In this document: piece by piece, positions 30,262-41,368 of the stretch
How the letters are laid out: every line of letters starts with the position of its first letter
How positions within the stretch are numbered: the stretch's first letter is position 1
Source of the DNA: Zychaea mexicana
Taxonomy: Eukaryota; Mucoromycota; Mucoromycetes; Mucorales; Lichtheimiaceae
Length of the DNA: 64,000 nt
Reading direction: 5' to 3'
Assembly (NCBI RefSeq): GCF_025766255.1
Contig: NW_026516686.1
Coordinates: 310,001-374,000, forward strand
The notes under the pieces: generated by a model
Seen by the model: the letters and a program-made list of their open reading frames with translations, nothing else
Databases searched by the model: none
What the model was told of the DNA's origin: nothing
Translations under genes and position numbers: made by a program

Positions 30262-33012
30262 ATGCAGAAATGTGAAGAGGTATGTAGTTTTGGTGTTAAA
30301 TTAAGCCATAGCCTTATGCAGGAAAGGTGCGCGGGGGGTCCGGGTAAAAGAAAACACCGACTGCATTCAAGGCAACGTTTGTCATAATCTCGTAAGCAGC
30401 GTAGCCCTATAGCTGATTGGACACACAAAAAGCGTTAAATTAGAGATGACTTTGATGAGCCATGTAATATGAGTCAGACAACATCCTCAGATCAAAAGCT
30501 TATTAATGAATCACCAAACCGGAGCTCGTAGGTGCCGACATGAAACGAAGCGATAAAGGTAATAGAAAAGAAGTATAGACTTTAATCAACGGCGAAACAA
30601 GACCTTTCTCTCAAGCCAAGCAGTGACTTCAATCCTCCAACTATTACTGTCACACCCGTCCTTGAATTGACATTCACCCCAGCACATCTTGTCGTTGGGC
30701 CTTGGTTCGAGCAGGTCTCAAGCTTCACATCGGCCTTGATTAAAGTTCATATTATAAATACTCCTTCGCGTGTGGAATTCAACGAAACGGAACAGAGCCA
30801 AGATACCGGTCTCACTGAATGAGCATTGATTCAATTGGACACCCTGGATAACAGTGGTAGGCACTTTATACTAGCCCCCCTTCACCCGGGTCACAGTTCA
30901 TCGGTTAAATGTTACTCGACAAAGGAGGCAAATTGTTGTTGCAATCACAGACTACAATCGCTTTTGTGTGCAATATGTCAAGTGACAAAGAAAAATAAAG
31001 AACCGGTACTATAATTACAACATCGCAGGACAGGACGGGTGATATTTACATTGTCAATAATAGTACTATTGTAAGGATGGTGTAGGGTGTAAATCATATC
31101 ATGTTGTGCAAATTAACAAGTTGTGTTGAAGTCAGTATTGGACACATTTACTACTTTACAATTGAACCAGCAGGCCGCTGAATACAAAAAAAGTATTCCA
31201 AGTGTCAATACTTTAAGAGCGGGTATCGAGGTGAGAAATAGGTTATGGTGAGGTGACAAGGTAATTGATGATGTATGCATCGCAAGGGATAAAATGTGTA
31301 TATCATACACCCTGGATGACCGCCATCGCCGTCGTGGTGTGCCATTGGTAATCGAATTCGTCTGGGGCAACCTTAATATACATCTAACAACGCGGGGTCT
31401 GCAAAAAATAACAAGAAGATGGTATATTAGGAACACGCGATGTTCTTGCGAATTCATTAATAAAGTACAGTAGTACTTTGATTATTAAATAAGTGAAAGC
31501 CTTGTTTCTTTTTACAGTACCTTCTCGTGGTGGAGGCGATTTTATCAATTGAGGAGCTTATTTTCTAAAAGGGTGGTGCTTATCAATACTTTGGAGGGTC
31601 GACCATGTCTTCTTCAGAATCCACATGGTAGCCTTAGCTGCAAGAAAAGCCAGTCGCACCATATAGATCGATGCCCTGACTAGGAGGATGACGGTCTTTA
31701 ACAAGGACACTGCCACCTCCGCGACCGAGACAGCTGTGTCAAAAGTTGAAAGTCAAATGTGGTAAGAGCTTACTGACGCATATGGCACAGCTCTTATCGT
31801 ACCGCCAGGGATGCATACCGTTGTCAAACAATATATATGGCCAGCGATATTACGCATCCTCAGAGAAATCGATCGGCTCTGTCACCCCGAAGAGCATTTA
31901 CTGGACGGGGAATCCCCAGGCGAAGACATTGCACCACCATTGCCAGCAGAGCACGACTAAAGTGCTCCGACTATCCTCATTTCCACTGTCATTATTTTAT
32001 TATATTTGTAACAACAACCTTGCACAGACCTTATCACACATGCACTACTATCATACACTGGCATTACTTTTTCCTCCTGACCACGGGGAGCTTTTCAAGT
32101 TCTTACATCTATTCTTTATATAAGACGTATCCCCACGAACAACAAGGAAGCGACCGCAATGTCCATTTGGCGCAGGTCAACAGTCTTCCACAAACAATAA
32201 AAACCAAGATTCTAATGAGGGTTGAAATAAGTGAGGGTAAATTTTATATAGAAGCTAGATGGGATTTTATGTTTGAGGGTCCCTTCAACAACAACGTAGA
32301 CTTAAAGTAAAAAGTACCTTCACTTGAGGATGTTTTCGATGGAGGACCGCTGTGAATAATTCATACGGCTCATTGCAAACAAAAAACAAAAAGCCTTGTC
32401 ATGCTGCATATCAATCCTCGAAATGGCAATTGATCGAAAGGGCTTTTTAGAAAGGTTCTACATGTCAGGGTGCAACGAAAACAATGGATGACTTATTTGG
32501 CCAGATACAATATACGCACTCCTCAATCCGCCACTATATCGAATGACTGTATTGATAAGTTACTGTTGCAGCCGAATAGTACTGTATCAGTATGTATATA
32601 ACAAAAGGAGGTAATATACGTTTATTATTACTGATAATCAAAAGGCTTATGTTGAGCTTTTTTTTTTCCACAAAAAAAGGAGGGACGAATGTCCATCATA
32701 GTAGTGAGAGTAAGAAAAAGTGTGTTTAGTGTGTGAGTGTGTATGGATGGGTAATAGGTAGTGTGGTTGAGGGCATATAAGGAGAGGAGAACAAAATAAA
32801 ATACAAACTGGTTTTAGGGCTTATTTTAAGAGTGCGAGTGTGAATTTGAGTGGTATACAAGAAACAAAAAAAAAGAAAGAAAAAAGAAAGCGAATTCCTT
32901 TTTCTCCTTTTTTTTTTTTTATATGAGTAAAGACGTCTTTTTTTTACAGTGGTTGGTGTAGGGCATACGGTTAAAAGTTATTGATACAAAAAAAGAAGAA
33001 AATAATACAAAA
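30262..33012. other. 2.7-kb gap with degenerate coding relics
   Basis: No intact gene. A decayed minus-strand stretch at about 31560-32000 is listed separately. A possible minus exon at about 31300-31375 reads DEFDYQWHTTTAMAVIQG between an AAG acceptor and a GTGTAT donor. The right end (32640-33000) is rich in A and T homopolymers and GTGTGAGTG-type words. Confidence 0.4.
31560..32000 (-). pseudogene. Decayed membrane-protein-like coding stretch
   Basis: One minus-strand frame reads like protein but is cut by stops. It runs from about 32000 with NNDSGNEDSRSTLVVLCWQW, through VFAWGFPVQ, a stop, MLFGVTEPIDFSEDA, a stop, then YRWPYILFDNGMHPWRY and CAICVSK. A nearby frame at about 31560-31740 gives a long hydrophobic run (TVILLVRASIYMVRLAFLAA). 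The mix of Trp-rich hydrophobic pieces suggests a former polytopic membrane protein. No family is recognised, and introns could explain some of the breaks. Confidence 0.3.
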
Positions 33013-34773
33013 TTACAGGACGCCAACACGCGACGTCTTTTTACCAGTGACCATGCGCTTGAAGCTTTTCCACAAACGACCCACAACTGTTGGTGGCTCT
33101 TGCTCCTCTTGTGCTTGCTGTTGGTCGACTACCTTGTTGGCCGTCGCATCAGAGTTAGCAGAGGATTCCTCAACTGCTGTCGTTGTCGTCGAAGATGGCT
33201 TTGGTTGTTGCTTGGGGAGTGGTGGGCCAGTCATCAATGGACCCTTCTTTTTGGGTGTTGGATCAGGACGTAACCACGTAGCCAAAAGCGAACGACGCAG
33301 GGGTTTTGGTGGCTGCTGTTGTGGCGGTGCCGGTGATTGTGGCGTTGTGTTAGTACGTGGTGATGGTGTGGTTGTAGTGGTAACTGTGGATGATGCGTGT
33401 GGAGATGCTGATGATGCTGATGATGGTGACTTTTTCTTTTCTCGCGTGAACATTCGCTTAAAGCTAGCAAACGCTGACGATGAAGGTGGCTTGCTAGGTA
33501 CTGCAGGTGCAGATGCCAGCAGCTTATCCATGGATGGTGATGTATCAGTTGTAGTCTTGGGTGATTTGGGTAATGGTTTATTACACAACGTCGTGGCATC
33601 AGAAACAACAGAGGATGATCGCGATCTCTGCTGCTGCTGCTGCTGCTGCTGCTGCCGTGATGATGGCTGTTGCTGTTGTTGTTGGTGGTGAGAGTGCTTG
33701 AAACGATTGGGCGACAAGCGACCCAACAAACGCGACGTTTTACTATTGGCCTGAGCATTCCGTTCGGCGATGGCCAGATTGTTGGACGTTGTGATATCTG
33801 ACGAGGACGAGGAAAAGATTTCTTTAATTGACTGAACTGTTCCCCTTTTGATTTCAGGCCGTGCTGTTGCTGATGTGCTGTGGATCGACGACTGGCGTGA
33901 TGCTGGCGGCATGGATGACGAAGTGGATGACCGTGGTGTCTGTGGCGGATGATGGTGCGATGGCGGATGGTGTGGGGTGGGTATTTGGAACAACGACCGC
34001 AGGGATCGGACGGTGCCTCGATGCATGGAGCTGATAATCGAGGCAGAGGACGAACGCTGGCTGCGGAGCGTTTCGGTATCACCGAAATCAACATCATTGT
34101 CGTGGATCGACGAGGACTTGGAACGGAGGGAGCGGTGATACCGATATGCACTGTGCTGATCAAACTGGCTGGACGAAGCAAGTGAGGATGCTTTGCTGGA
34201 TGCTGCAGATTGTCTCCTAGAGCTGTTGGCGGTGCCTGGCGTGGACGGTGCTACGCGCGCCACGTCTCTTGGATCTGCTTCTGCTACAGGCAGGAAATGG
34301 GCATCGTTGTGGAAGGGGAAGGCCAAGGGTCGAGGGCAGGAGTAGACGAGATCTGGCTGTCTTGTTTGTTGCTGCTGCTGCTGCTGCTGTAAATGGGCTT
34401 TTGTACGACTTGATTTTTTCTTGGGTTGCTTTCTGACGATGGGCGTCGCTACTGGTTGTGTGCTGCTATCGGTTTGCTGACTGGTGGCAGCAGCAGCAGA
34501 AGCAGCATTGCTACTTGATGCTTGATGCTGCTGATGCTGCTGCTGATGCTGCTGCTGCTCTTCAGCGGCTGCCCGCAAACTGATCGGAGAGGGCTGTGTT
34601 GCATTAGGCGACGACGATGCCGAGGAGGTGTATCCGCTGTCGGCACCGGATGTGTTGGATGATAAAGACGAGCGCTTCTTTGTGCTAGAATCCTTTTTAG
34701 AATCGACCCGAGCAGCAGACGAGCGGAGCGCTGCGTATTTCTCGTGACGGTAGCTGGATGAGTGAAAATACAT
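33013..34773 (-). CDS. Intrinsically disordered poly-Q/Ser protein with repeated basic SFKRM-type motifs
   Basis: Single-exon frame of 586 aa from the first ATG at 34773. The open frame continues about 56 codons further upstream but has no ATG there. The protein is almost wholly low complexity: poly-Gln runs (CAG/CTG codons at about 33630-33655, 33668-33685 and 34370-34390), His-rich, Ser-rich and Pro/Thr-rich blocks. Against this background four short basic-amphipathic motifs recur: RGTVRSLRSLF (about nt 33995-34030), RGTVQSIKEIF (about 33815-33850), SFKRMFTREKKK (about 33435-33470) and SFKRMVTGKK near the C-terminus (about 33025-33065). They occur as two similar pairs and may be lipid- or protein-docking sites. 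No catalytic domain is seen and no homologue is recognised, so the function is unknown. Confidence 0.7.
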   Translation of the reverse strand: MYFHSSSYRHEKYAALRSSAARVDSKKDSSTKKRSSLSSNTSGADSGYTSSASSSPNATQPSPISLRAAAEEQQQHQQQHQQHQASSSNAASAAAATSQQTDSSTQPVATPIVRKQPKKKSSRTKAHLQQQQQQQQTRQPDLVYSCPRPLAFPFHNDAHFLPVAEADPRDVARVAPSTPGTANSSRRQSAASSKASSLASSSQFDQHSAYRYHRSLRSKSSSIHDNDVDFGDTETLRSQRSSSASIISSMHRGTVRSLRSLFQIPTPHHPPSHHHPPQTPRSSTSSSMPPASRQSSIHSTSATARPEIKRGTVQSIKEIFSSSSSDITTSNNLAIAERNAQANSKTSRLLGRLSPNRFKHSHHQQQQQQPSSRQQQQQQQQQRSRSSSVVSDATTLCNKPLPKSPKTTTDTSPSMDKLLASAPAVPSKPPSSSAFASFKRMFTREKKKSPSSASSASPHASSTVTTTTTPSPRTNTTPQSPAPPQQQPPKPLRRSLLATWLRPDPTPKKKGPLMTGPPLPKQQPKPSSTTTTAVEESSANSDATANKVVDQQQAQEEQEPPTVVGRLWKSFKRMVTGKKTSRVGVL

Positions 34774-35467
34774 CCACAAGCGCTGTGTGTGTTGCTGTGT
34801 GCGGTGTGCGTCGTTTGTCCGTAAAGCTTTTTGTTGATACGAAAGCAGCAAAAAATAAAAGAGAAAAAAGAAAGAACGGAGGAAAAAAAAGTAAAAAGAG
34901 ACGAAAGAGTGTGCAACGAACGGCGAGGTTTTTTTAAGCACAGTTTACAAATAAGTACAGGTCACACAAGCACTTAAAATACACTCTCCACCTTTCCGTC
35001 TCTCTTACTCTCTCACTCTCACTCAGTGGATGTCTGGCTGCCTGACTGCCTGACTGCCTGACTGCCTGCCTGACTGACTGATATCCGCTCTCGCCCCGTG
35101 CAATACAAAAGTAATATGCCGCCACACTCTATCCGTGGAAAAAAAGGCCCTTCTGGCTTTATCTCGGCATGCACAACACTTTACATACTAACTGGCACTA
35201 TGTGCCTATACATGGTGCATATATCCCTTGATTTTATTTAAGTACACACACTCTCTATCTCTCACTCTCTTTGGCGATTGCAGCAGAAACCCGGTAGTCG
35301 AGAACAATAGATCTAAATTATCATATAAGAAATACAAGTCAGCTTACTTCTGCTACGAGAACTGACCGGGACCGACCGTGTAACCTTACGTGTACGTGTC
35401 ACAGACTTGCCAATCCCATACACTATTTCAATGATCGATCCCTTCTTCTTCTTCTTACTGGAACAAT
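34774..35467. other. Gap with tetranucleotide-type repeat
   Basis: Promoter side of the disordered-protein gene, with A-rich and CTCACT-rich runs and the ACTG/CCTG repeat listed separately. No gene is seen. Confidence 0.4.
35034..35081. repeat. Imperfect (CTGA/CTGC)n repeat
   Basis: About six units alternating CCTGACTG in tandem, followed by CTGACTGA. Simple-sequence repeat in intergenic DNA. Confidence 0.8.
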
Positions 35468-36428
35468 TCAATGCTCTAACGGTTCATACGCATAGGACGA
35501 TGAAGACGGCGTTGCCTTGGTAAAATAGGAGACAATCAAGGCCAGCAACAGATTCATTACCAAAGCAGCGGTTGCCAGGAAGAACGCAACGTCACACCGA
35601 GTGCCTTGCAAGGACGTGCACAAATGTGCCATGATCAGGACCGACACAGCACCGGGCACGGCTACACAACACACGCACGCGTTTAACGTACATACGTGAT
35701 ACAGAAGATGGGAGATAATGAGAAGAGCATATGTGGACAAAAAAGAAAACATGCGTTGCTGTAGATTAGACTCACCATGCAGCACAAGCATGCTGGTTAT
35801 TACAGTTTCATGCGGGTGTGAACGCGCGGACGCGAGGGATACACAACAGCAGTTAGCGTAAGAAGGTTTATTTTTCTTTCCCATGTCAATTGCAAGAATA
35901 GCAACAACAACGTTGACTTACACTGACACAACCTTCCATCCTCTATCCCTTTTACGGCCAATGCTACACATTGTTCCGATCACCGCAACGATCGCCAAGG
36001 CACCTACCACGCCTGCCAAGATCATCCCTGCTCCTGCTGTTTGCCTGGTATATATACAAATTATCAATCATGGCCCTTTTCTTCTCATCGTACCAATTTA
36101 TCTGTGACTGCACTGAAAGTGCTTACCAGATAGGACATAGCATTCCTATATATCATACAAGATATAGCAGGGTTGGTATCAGTAAGAATTCAGAGGGTTG
36201 TTCGAACTCTCTTACCTGTCGCAGCGCATTTTTCCGCTGAACCTGGAAATGCTTGACATGCCTCGTTGGTGCCACTGCATATCCACGACCGACAACAAAA
36301 ACAAAGTTACACTCTCATACGTTTCTTCCCCGAACCTCAACCCCTGGATAATGACGACGACATTCATGGGCGTTTTCTCTTATACCTGTGACAGAGTTGA
36401 AATAAGCCGTAGGATCGCATCGTTCCAT
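35468..36428 (-). CDS. Small three-helix membrane protein with two micro-exons
   Basis: Six exons, minus strand: 36386-36428, 36216-36274, 36127-36145 (19 nt), 35922-36036, 35776-35792 (17 nt), 35468-35661. All donors are GTATA/GTAAG/GTGAG, acceptors end in AG, and phases join without a break to give 148 aa. The product has a polar N-terminus (MERCDPTAYFNSVTVAPTRH), then helix 1 (MILAGVVGALAIVAVIGTM), a basic loop (GRKRDRGWK), helix 2 (VVSVMLVLHAVPGAVSVLIM), a loop with two Cys, helix 3 (FFLATAALVMNLLLALIVSY), and a Ser/Tyr-rich tail ending YEPLEH. The second micro-exon encodes part of helix 2. The layout resembles small tetraspan/claudin-like membrane proteins, but one helix is missing and I do not recognise a family. 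An alternative upstream start could add residues. Confidence 0.6.
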
Positions 36429-36798
36429 CCGTCAACGTTACCGTCAACCTTGTTTAGATATTTCACGGTTAAAAAACAGACCGAACAAGCGCGGCTGAAA
36501 AAGTAGCCTCAAGCATGCTACTGTATAGCTGCTCCTTCTACTTTACCATTTGGGTAGAATGAGCGATGTCCAGTTGAATGCATAACTCGTTATTACAAGT
36601 ACGAGCAACACGGAATAGGAAAGAAGCGGCATGTAATATGCAAATACGCAACGAGCAAAAGAAAAGTATGACAGAGAAGAGCAAGAGTGAAATTTTATGT
36701 TCTGTTCCAACACGTATGTACAAAATAAACACGAGACCACAAACAACGTTAGGCATTGTATTGTACGGATCTACGGGTGCCCACCCACGCAAATCTAT

Positions 36799-37533
36799 TT
36801 ATACTTTCTTCACAAGTTGGCCGAGGCGAGCACCCTCCACAGCCAACCGATCCGCATTGTCATTGCCATAGTCACCGCTATGGCCTGCCACATACGTCAA
36901 CCATACTTTGCCAGGTCGTAGTTTCTTCAGGTCCAATATGCGCTCTACCAAATCACGGTTATCCACCGGCTTACCCGAAGATCCTTTCCAGCCGTTCTTG
37001 AGCCACTTGACACTCCAACTTTCCACACAATTGATCGTGTATTGCGAATCGGTGCGAATCTCCAGTGAGCCTTGACCAGTCCTACTTTGTTCCAGCGCAC
37101 GTAAAACTGCCGTCAATTCGCCTCGTTGGTTCGTTTGTTTCTCGCCTTCGAGCGGTCCACCTTCGTTTCGTGGATCGTCCGCCCCCCAGAACACACCATA
37201 ACCAGCGCGCGCACCACGTTGACCGTTCTTGGATGCGGCGCCGTCAGTATATACCACTTCGTCTGCTTCTTCAACTTTCGCTGCTGTTGTTTTTTGGGCA
37301 GTACTACTTGATGCAGTAGCACTCGATCGATCATATTTGGTTTCACCACTGGGCTGCTTGATCTTGCCATCTTTAACAAATGCCTGAGCTTCTTCATACT
37401 TTGAGAATTTCCGGAAATGGGGTTTCGTAAAGCCGTCTACTTGAGCTTTGCATTCAGCCCAGGTTTTGTAAATGCCACTGGCGTGACCGCGCCGTACAGC
37501 ATAAAACGCTTTGCTGATCGATTCCTTTGGCAT
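36799..37533 (-). CDS. RNH1: Ribonuclease H1
   Basis: Cleaves the RNA strand of RNA:DNA hybrids (R-loops, Okazaki primers). Single exon, 244 aa from the ATG at 37533. The N-terminal hybrid-binding domain (about 8-53) reads FYAVRRGHASGIYKTW and FRKFSKYEEAQAFV. A Ser/Thr/Ala linker follows, then the RNase H fold. The catalytic residues are all present: D97 (YTDGA), E139 (QRGELTA), D162 (TDSQY) and D228 (NDNADRL), with H218 in the flexible loop. Length is typical. The frame is open for 50 codons upstream of the ATG with no other ATG. That segment is Ala/Lys/Arg-rich and could encode a mitochondrial presequence if translated from a non-AUG codon, or be read through an unseen upstream exon. Confidence 0.95.
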   Translation of the reverse strand: MPKESISKAFYAVRRGHASGIYKTWAECKAQVDGFTKPHFRKFSKYEEAQAFVKDGKIKQPSGETKYDRSSATASSSTAQKTTAAKVEEADEVVYTDGAASKNGQRGARAGYGVFWGADDPRNEGGPLEGEKQTNQRGELTAVLRALEQSRTGQGSLEIRTDSQYTINCVESWSVKWLKNGWKGSSGKPVDNRDLVERILDLKKLRPGKVWLTYVAGHSGDYGNDNADRLAVEGARLGQLVKKV

Positions 37534-37820
37534 GCCAAGTACTGATGGAAGACGTGCTGTCGTTATGGCTGTTGCTACTTCTAGGGCTGCTGCTTCTGCT
37601 GCTACTGTTACTGCTTTCAGGGGCGTCAGCTTTCTTTTAGGATGGTATTGTCGTATAAGTTTATACGGCAGGAATAAAAACACAAGTTGGAAATAAAATA
37701 AATTTTTCGGTTCATGCAGATAATGCTTTTTCTTTATTATCTCTTCGGATAACGGCTAATAAATTTTTCGCACCAAGAAAGCTCGAGCATCCGTGAAACT
37801 CACTTTACCAATCGCTTGAC

Positions 37821-38960
37821 TCAATAGTCGTGACGAACGAGGTGCTGGACGACGAGGTGGTGGATGGGAAGGTAATCTCTGCTGCTGCTTATGTTGTTGT
37901 TTGCGGCTTGTATCTTGTCAATAAGAAGATTCACTCGCCTTTTTGTTATTGCCGTTGCCCTTGTACCTGTTCCTGTCCACTTGCATTTACCCCTGGCCTT
38001 GGCCTCAGCACCTTCATCCATCACCTTGATAATCTGATGATCTGTGATAAAGGACGGATCGTTGGGATCCGACGGCAATGCTTGCGTCAAGTTCTCCTGA
38101 TTTGCCCATCTTCGCATACTCATTGCCGACTGTTTTCCAAACATTCGACTTCATTTCCTGAATTTGTGTCCAAAGCGTTTGGGAAGGTCGTTCTGGGGTG
38201 TCCATGTCGTCTTTGACGGTTTGCAACTTGTTGTTCTCCAGTCGCGTGAGAGGATACGGATTTAAAGCATATCACTTGCTGCGTGAACCCTTGTCCATGA
38301 AAAGCATCAAGCTGTAATTTCCAGTCACTCGTGGGATTATAGTATCGATTGGAGGGTCTCTCGTTTGAACAAATATATTCGCGCAGAGCCTGTATGATCT
38401 CGTCAAGCTCATCCAAAGCAGAGGCAATGTGCAATCGAACAGGTTAGGTGGACTTGTCTTTCTGATCGCTGAAGACCATGGTTGTTCAAGGCTGTTACCA
38501 TTTCGTCCAGAAGTCGCTAGCGGTGCTGTTTTGCAATAGCTTTCTACATCGGTCGTACCGTCTCGTCCAAGTTGCGGTCTTCGTCGTCATCCATGTATAT
38601 TACAGTATTGAACGGCTGCTCGTCCGATTCATATCCAGCTGCCCGCATTTGCGCTGCTAGCTCGTTAAGTTTCTTTTTTCGTTCACTCGCAAGGAGGATG
38701 CAGTTGTCAATTGAGCCGATATGATATTATAAATTTAACATACATAGTGTTCAGTCTTCCATTGTACCCAAGTTCCTTCCACTCTCATTTCTTCTAAGCG
38801 TTTAATGAGCTCAGCCTTACATGATCTGCGGTCTTGACATTCATGTTTAATCCGTCGTGGCACCAATTGGAGCGGGTTAGTCTGGATGTGGTTCGTATCG
38901 CCTCCATCCATCTCGCGGACTCAGCGGATAACTCGGTATCGGAAATAGAGTCGCATCGAG
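37821..38960 (-). pseudogene. Decayed gene with multiple stops and frameshifts
   Basis: Minus-strand segments of one apparent protein appear in successive frames. At about 38720-38905: MDGGDTNHIQ, IKHECQDRRSCKAELIKRLE, then GTWVQWKTEHY ending at a GTATGT donor. At about 38530-38690, after a possible AG acceptor: KKKLNELAAQMRAAGYESDE and IYMDDDEDRNLDETVRPM, a stop, and KAIAKQHR, another stop. At about 38120-38434: LDELDEIIQALREYI and YYNPTSDWKLQLDAFHGQGF. At about 38090-38226: MDTPERPSQTLWTQIQEM. At about 37960-38120: RRWANQENLTQALPSDPNDP and ITDHQIIKVMDEGAEAKARG. The content looks like a nuclear or regulatory protein, but no family is recognised. The breaks indicate decay. Confidence 0.5.
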
Positions 38961-41368
38961 GATCCCCCTTCTTGGGCTAAATACTGCCATAAGAGTTGAA
39001 AGATTGGTGTAAGCTACTGGAAGCAAGGAAAGGAAGGCAAGTTATCCGACAGAGAAGACCCAATTTTAATTAGAAGAGTACAAGAGCACCTTGTACTACA
39101 AGCCTCAGATTTGACAGGCTCGCTGTTTCGAAGCATTGATTGCATCACCGCTTAGGCTACCATTACACATACTGCTCCCAATCGGTATTGATATTTTGTC
39201 TACTATTTCTGTATTAATTAGCTTGTGGCAGCATTTTATGCAGTTCCATTTAACAGTACATGAAAACTAGTGCTTTTTGTTAAAGTATCTCATTAATCGA
39301 CGACTGCGTTAAGAAAAGGAACGGTCTACTTCATGAATAGCGGCGGGTACGAATGCGAATCCATTCCTTGTAATCGCCTGCCATAACGAATTATGTACCT
39401 GCAATGTATCCATTTAAACCACTAGGTTCTAAATGTATACTGGACCATGACTGAGAGATTGTACCAGCAGAGAGGCATACAGATAAAAGGCGCAGAGGCG
39501 ACAACTTAATCATTGTTCTAAGTATCTTCATTACCGACGATCCTTTTTTTTTGATACCTGTGTCTTGCCTTTAAACTTGCCATCTTTGCAACAACAGCTA
39601 TGTATGTACATCATGGAGGTCTGGGGATGATCAAGTGGTCGAGCTGGCTTTCACTGACACGAAAGGATGCCACGGATTCTCAACAGCAATCCGCGTAGCA
39701 GATACCTCTTCTTCTCACGATTTCCAATGAAAAAAGTGTATGGTGTAATAGGCACACTTGCTTAAGCCTGAAAAGTATTATGCCGATAATGTCGTCGAGC
39801 ATGAAGTCAGAAGATGGCTTTGGGGATAAAGCTTGAATTTCTTCCACGCGCCACTCAATTTTAATGAAAAGTTACTATGCGATACTTGCAACATGCTTTT
39901 TCTATTGATTAAAAAGGTATGTAAAAAGTGCGATGTATATATTATATTAATGCTTTTGAAAACTACTATGCATATCTATGAATTATCATCATCACTTCGT
40001 TACCATTGCCAGTAATAGCAGTAACATCGAATTACTCGCGCGACGGGGCTTACATCATTTGTAAGGGTACTGATACAAGTACCTCCCTTCCTAACAGTTG
40101 GTACAAGTTTCCGTACAGATTAGCGATGAACGCTTAACTATACAGTATGTAGCAACTGTGGTATCTGTTAGAAACGGATTAAGTACAAATAGCTAATTTT
40201 TAGTTCTATCAGTAGTATACAAGGTTTGCCTTTAAAAAGCGTCATATAAATTTATCAAAACACGAAATGTGATTTGATAAAGTGATTTGGTGGTGGATGG
40301 CCAAGCATGAAGTGCTTACGCCGATACATTATCTTTTCATTGTTCTGCATTTTGATTTTAGAAAAATCCAAACATTATGGGCAGCATGGTACTTAATATT
40401 AAGCAATTTATTTGGCTCAAAAGATGGAGAGGGGGTGTACGTGATAAATGTTATCTTTTTATGTACTCATCTAACTATGCTACTGTACTTATACTTAATC
40501 TACTTGTGTCTCTTGACCTATTTCTTCACACAATCCGATTCTGCGCTGCTTCACGATTAAATATGCATCTATGTCCTTTCCCTTCAAGACGAAAGAAGAT
40601 GTTCTTTAATCACGTTTCATCGAATTGGTTTTATAGGAGCGGTATTCATCTACTTACATAACTAAAAAGTTACAAAGTGTTACTGTTAATAGTAATTTGC
40701 ATTTGGTGTCTTAATAAAGAAGGTTCTGACAGAATAGAAAAATTCATGTACCAATGTATTTGTCACTAAGTATCGGTAAAACAATTTTTGCGGAATAGTG
40801 TAGGTGCGTTCCAAGCGTAAAGTCTTTTTTTATTCGTCGTTCAATCCAGCTTTCACTTATTTGCTTCTTTTTTATTTTTAACTGGCAACCTGATATCACC
40901 CAACCGAAAATACCAATTACTACTTTTTTCAAATAAATGTTTAAAATTCGATGAACAATAATCAAGGGCATTTCATTGATAACACCGCACAACCAGATTA
41001 CAGTATGTCCAAGTGAAAAATATATATATATATATAGAGATTTCTTGTGAGATTCTTTAAGATCAGTCTCTACTTTTTTTTGTTACCATTAACTGTTGAT
41101 CACGATATTTTTTTACTTTATGAAAAACAATAGACTGGAGCCAAGAAGCCCAAAGAGAGAATAATCGCACGCAACAGTATCCAACACAAACATTGCAGCA
41201 ACTCTTGAAAAAAGCAAAAGTAGGTACAGCAGCTACAACAACTAGACGAATAACGCCAACAGCAACAGAGACGAATGGTGGTATGAAGACATTCGGCACC
41301 AACGGATCACCAAATACCAACACTACTGGTATGGCTTTTAAGACGAGCTTTTTTTTCAAAAGAATTCA
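38961..41368. other. 2.4-kb AT-rich gap, no gene seen
   Basis: Low-complexity, AT-rich sequence with no supported gene. Frames at 40282-40661 translate into hydrophobic runs expected of T-rich DNA. An (AT)n run lies at about 41022-41035. The right end (41193-41368) contains an open frame with NGGMKTFGTNGSPNTN that may be the leader or a 5' exon of the SIZ-type gene, but its phase does not connect. Confidence 0.4.

Noticed and set aside
34774..34941. N-terminal extension of the disordered protein (Phe-rich)
   Set aside because: The extra 56 codons begin at GTG and come from an A/T homopolymer-rich leader. No ATG is present, so the start was set at 34773.
41022..41035. AT dinucleotide run as an origin or attachment site
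   Set aside because: Simple (AT)n in AT-rich DNA with no accompanying motif.
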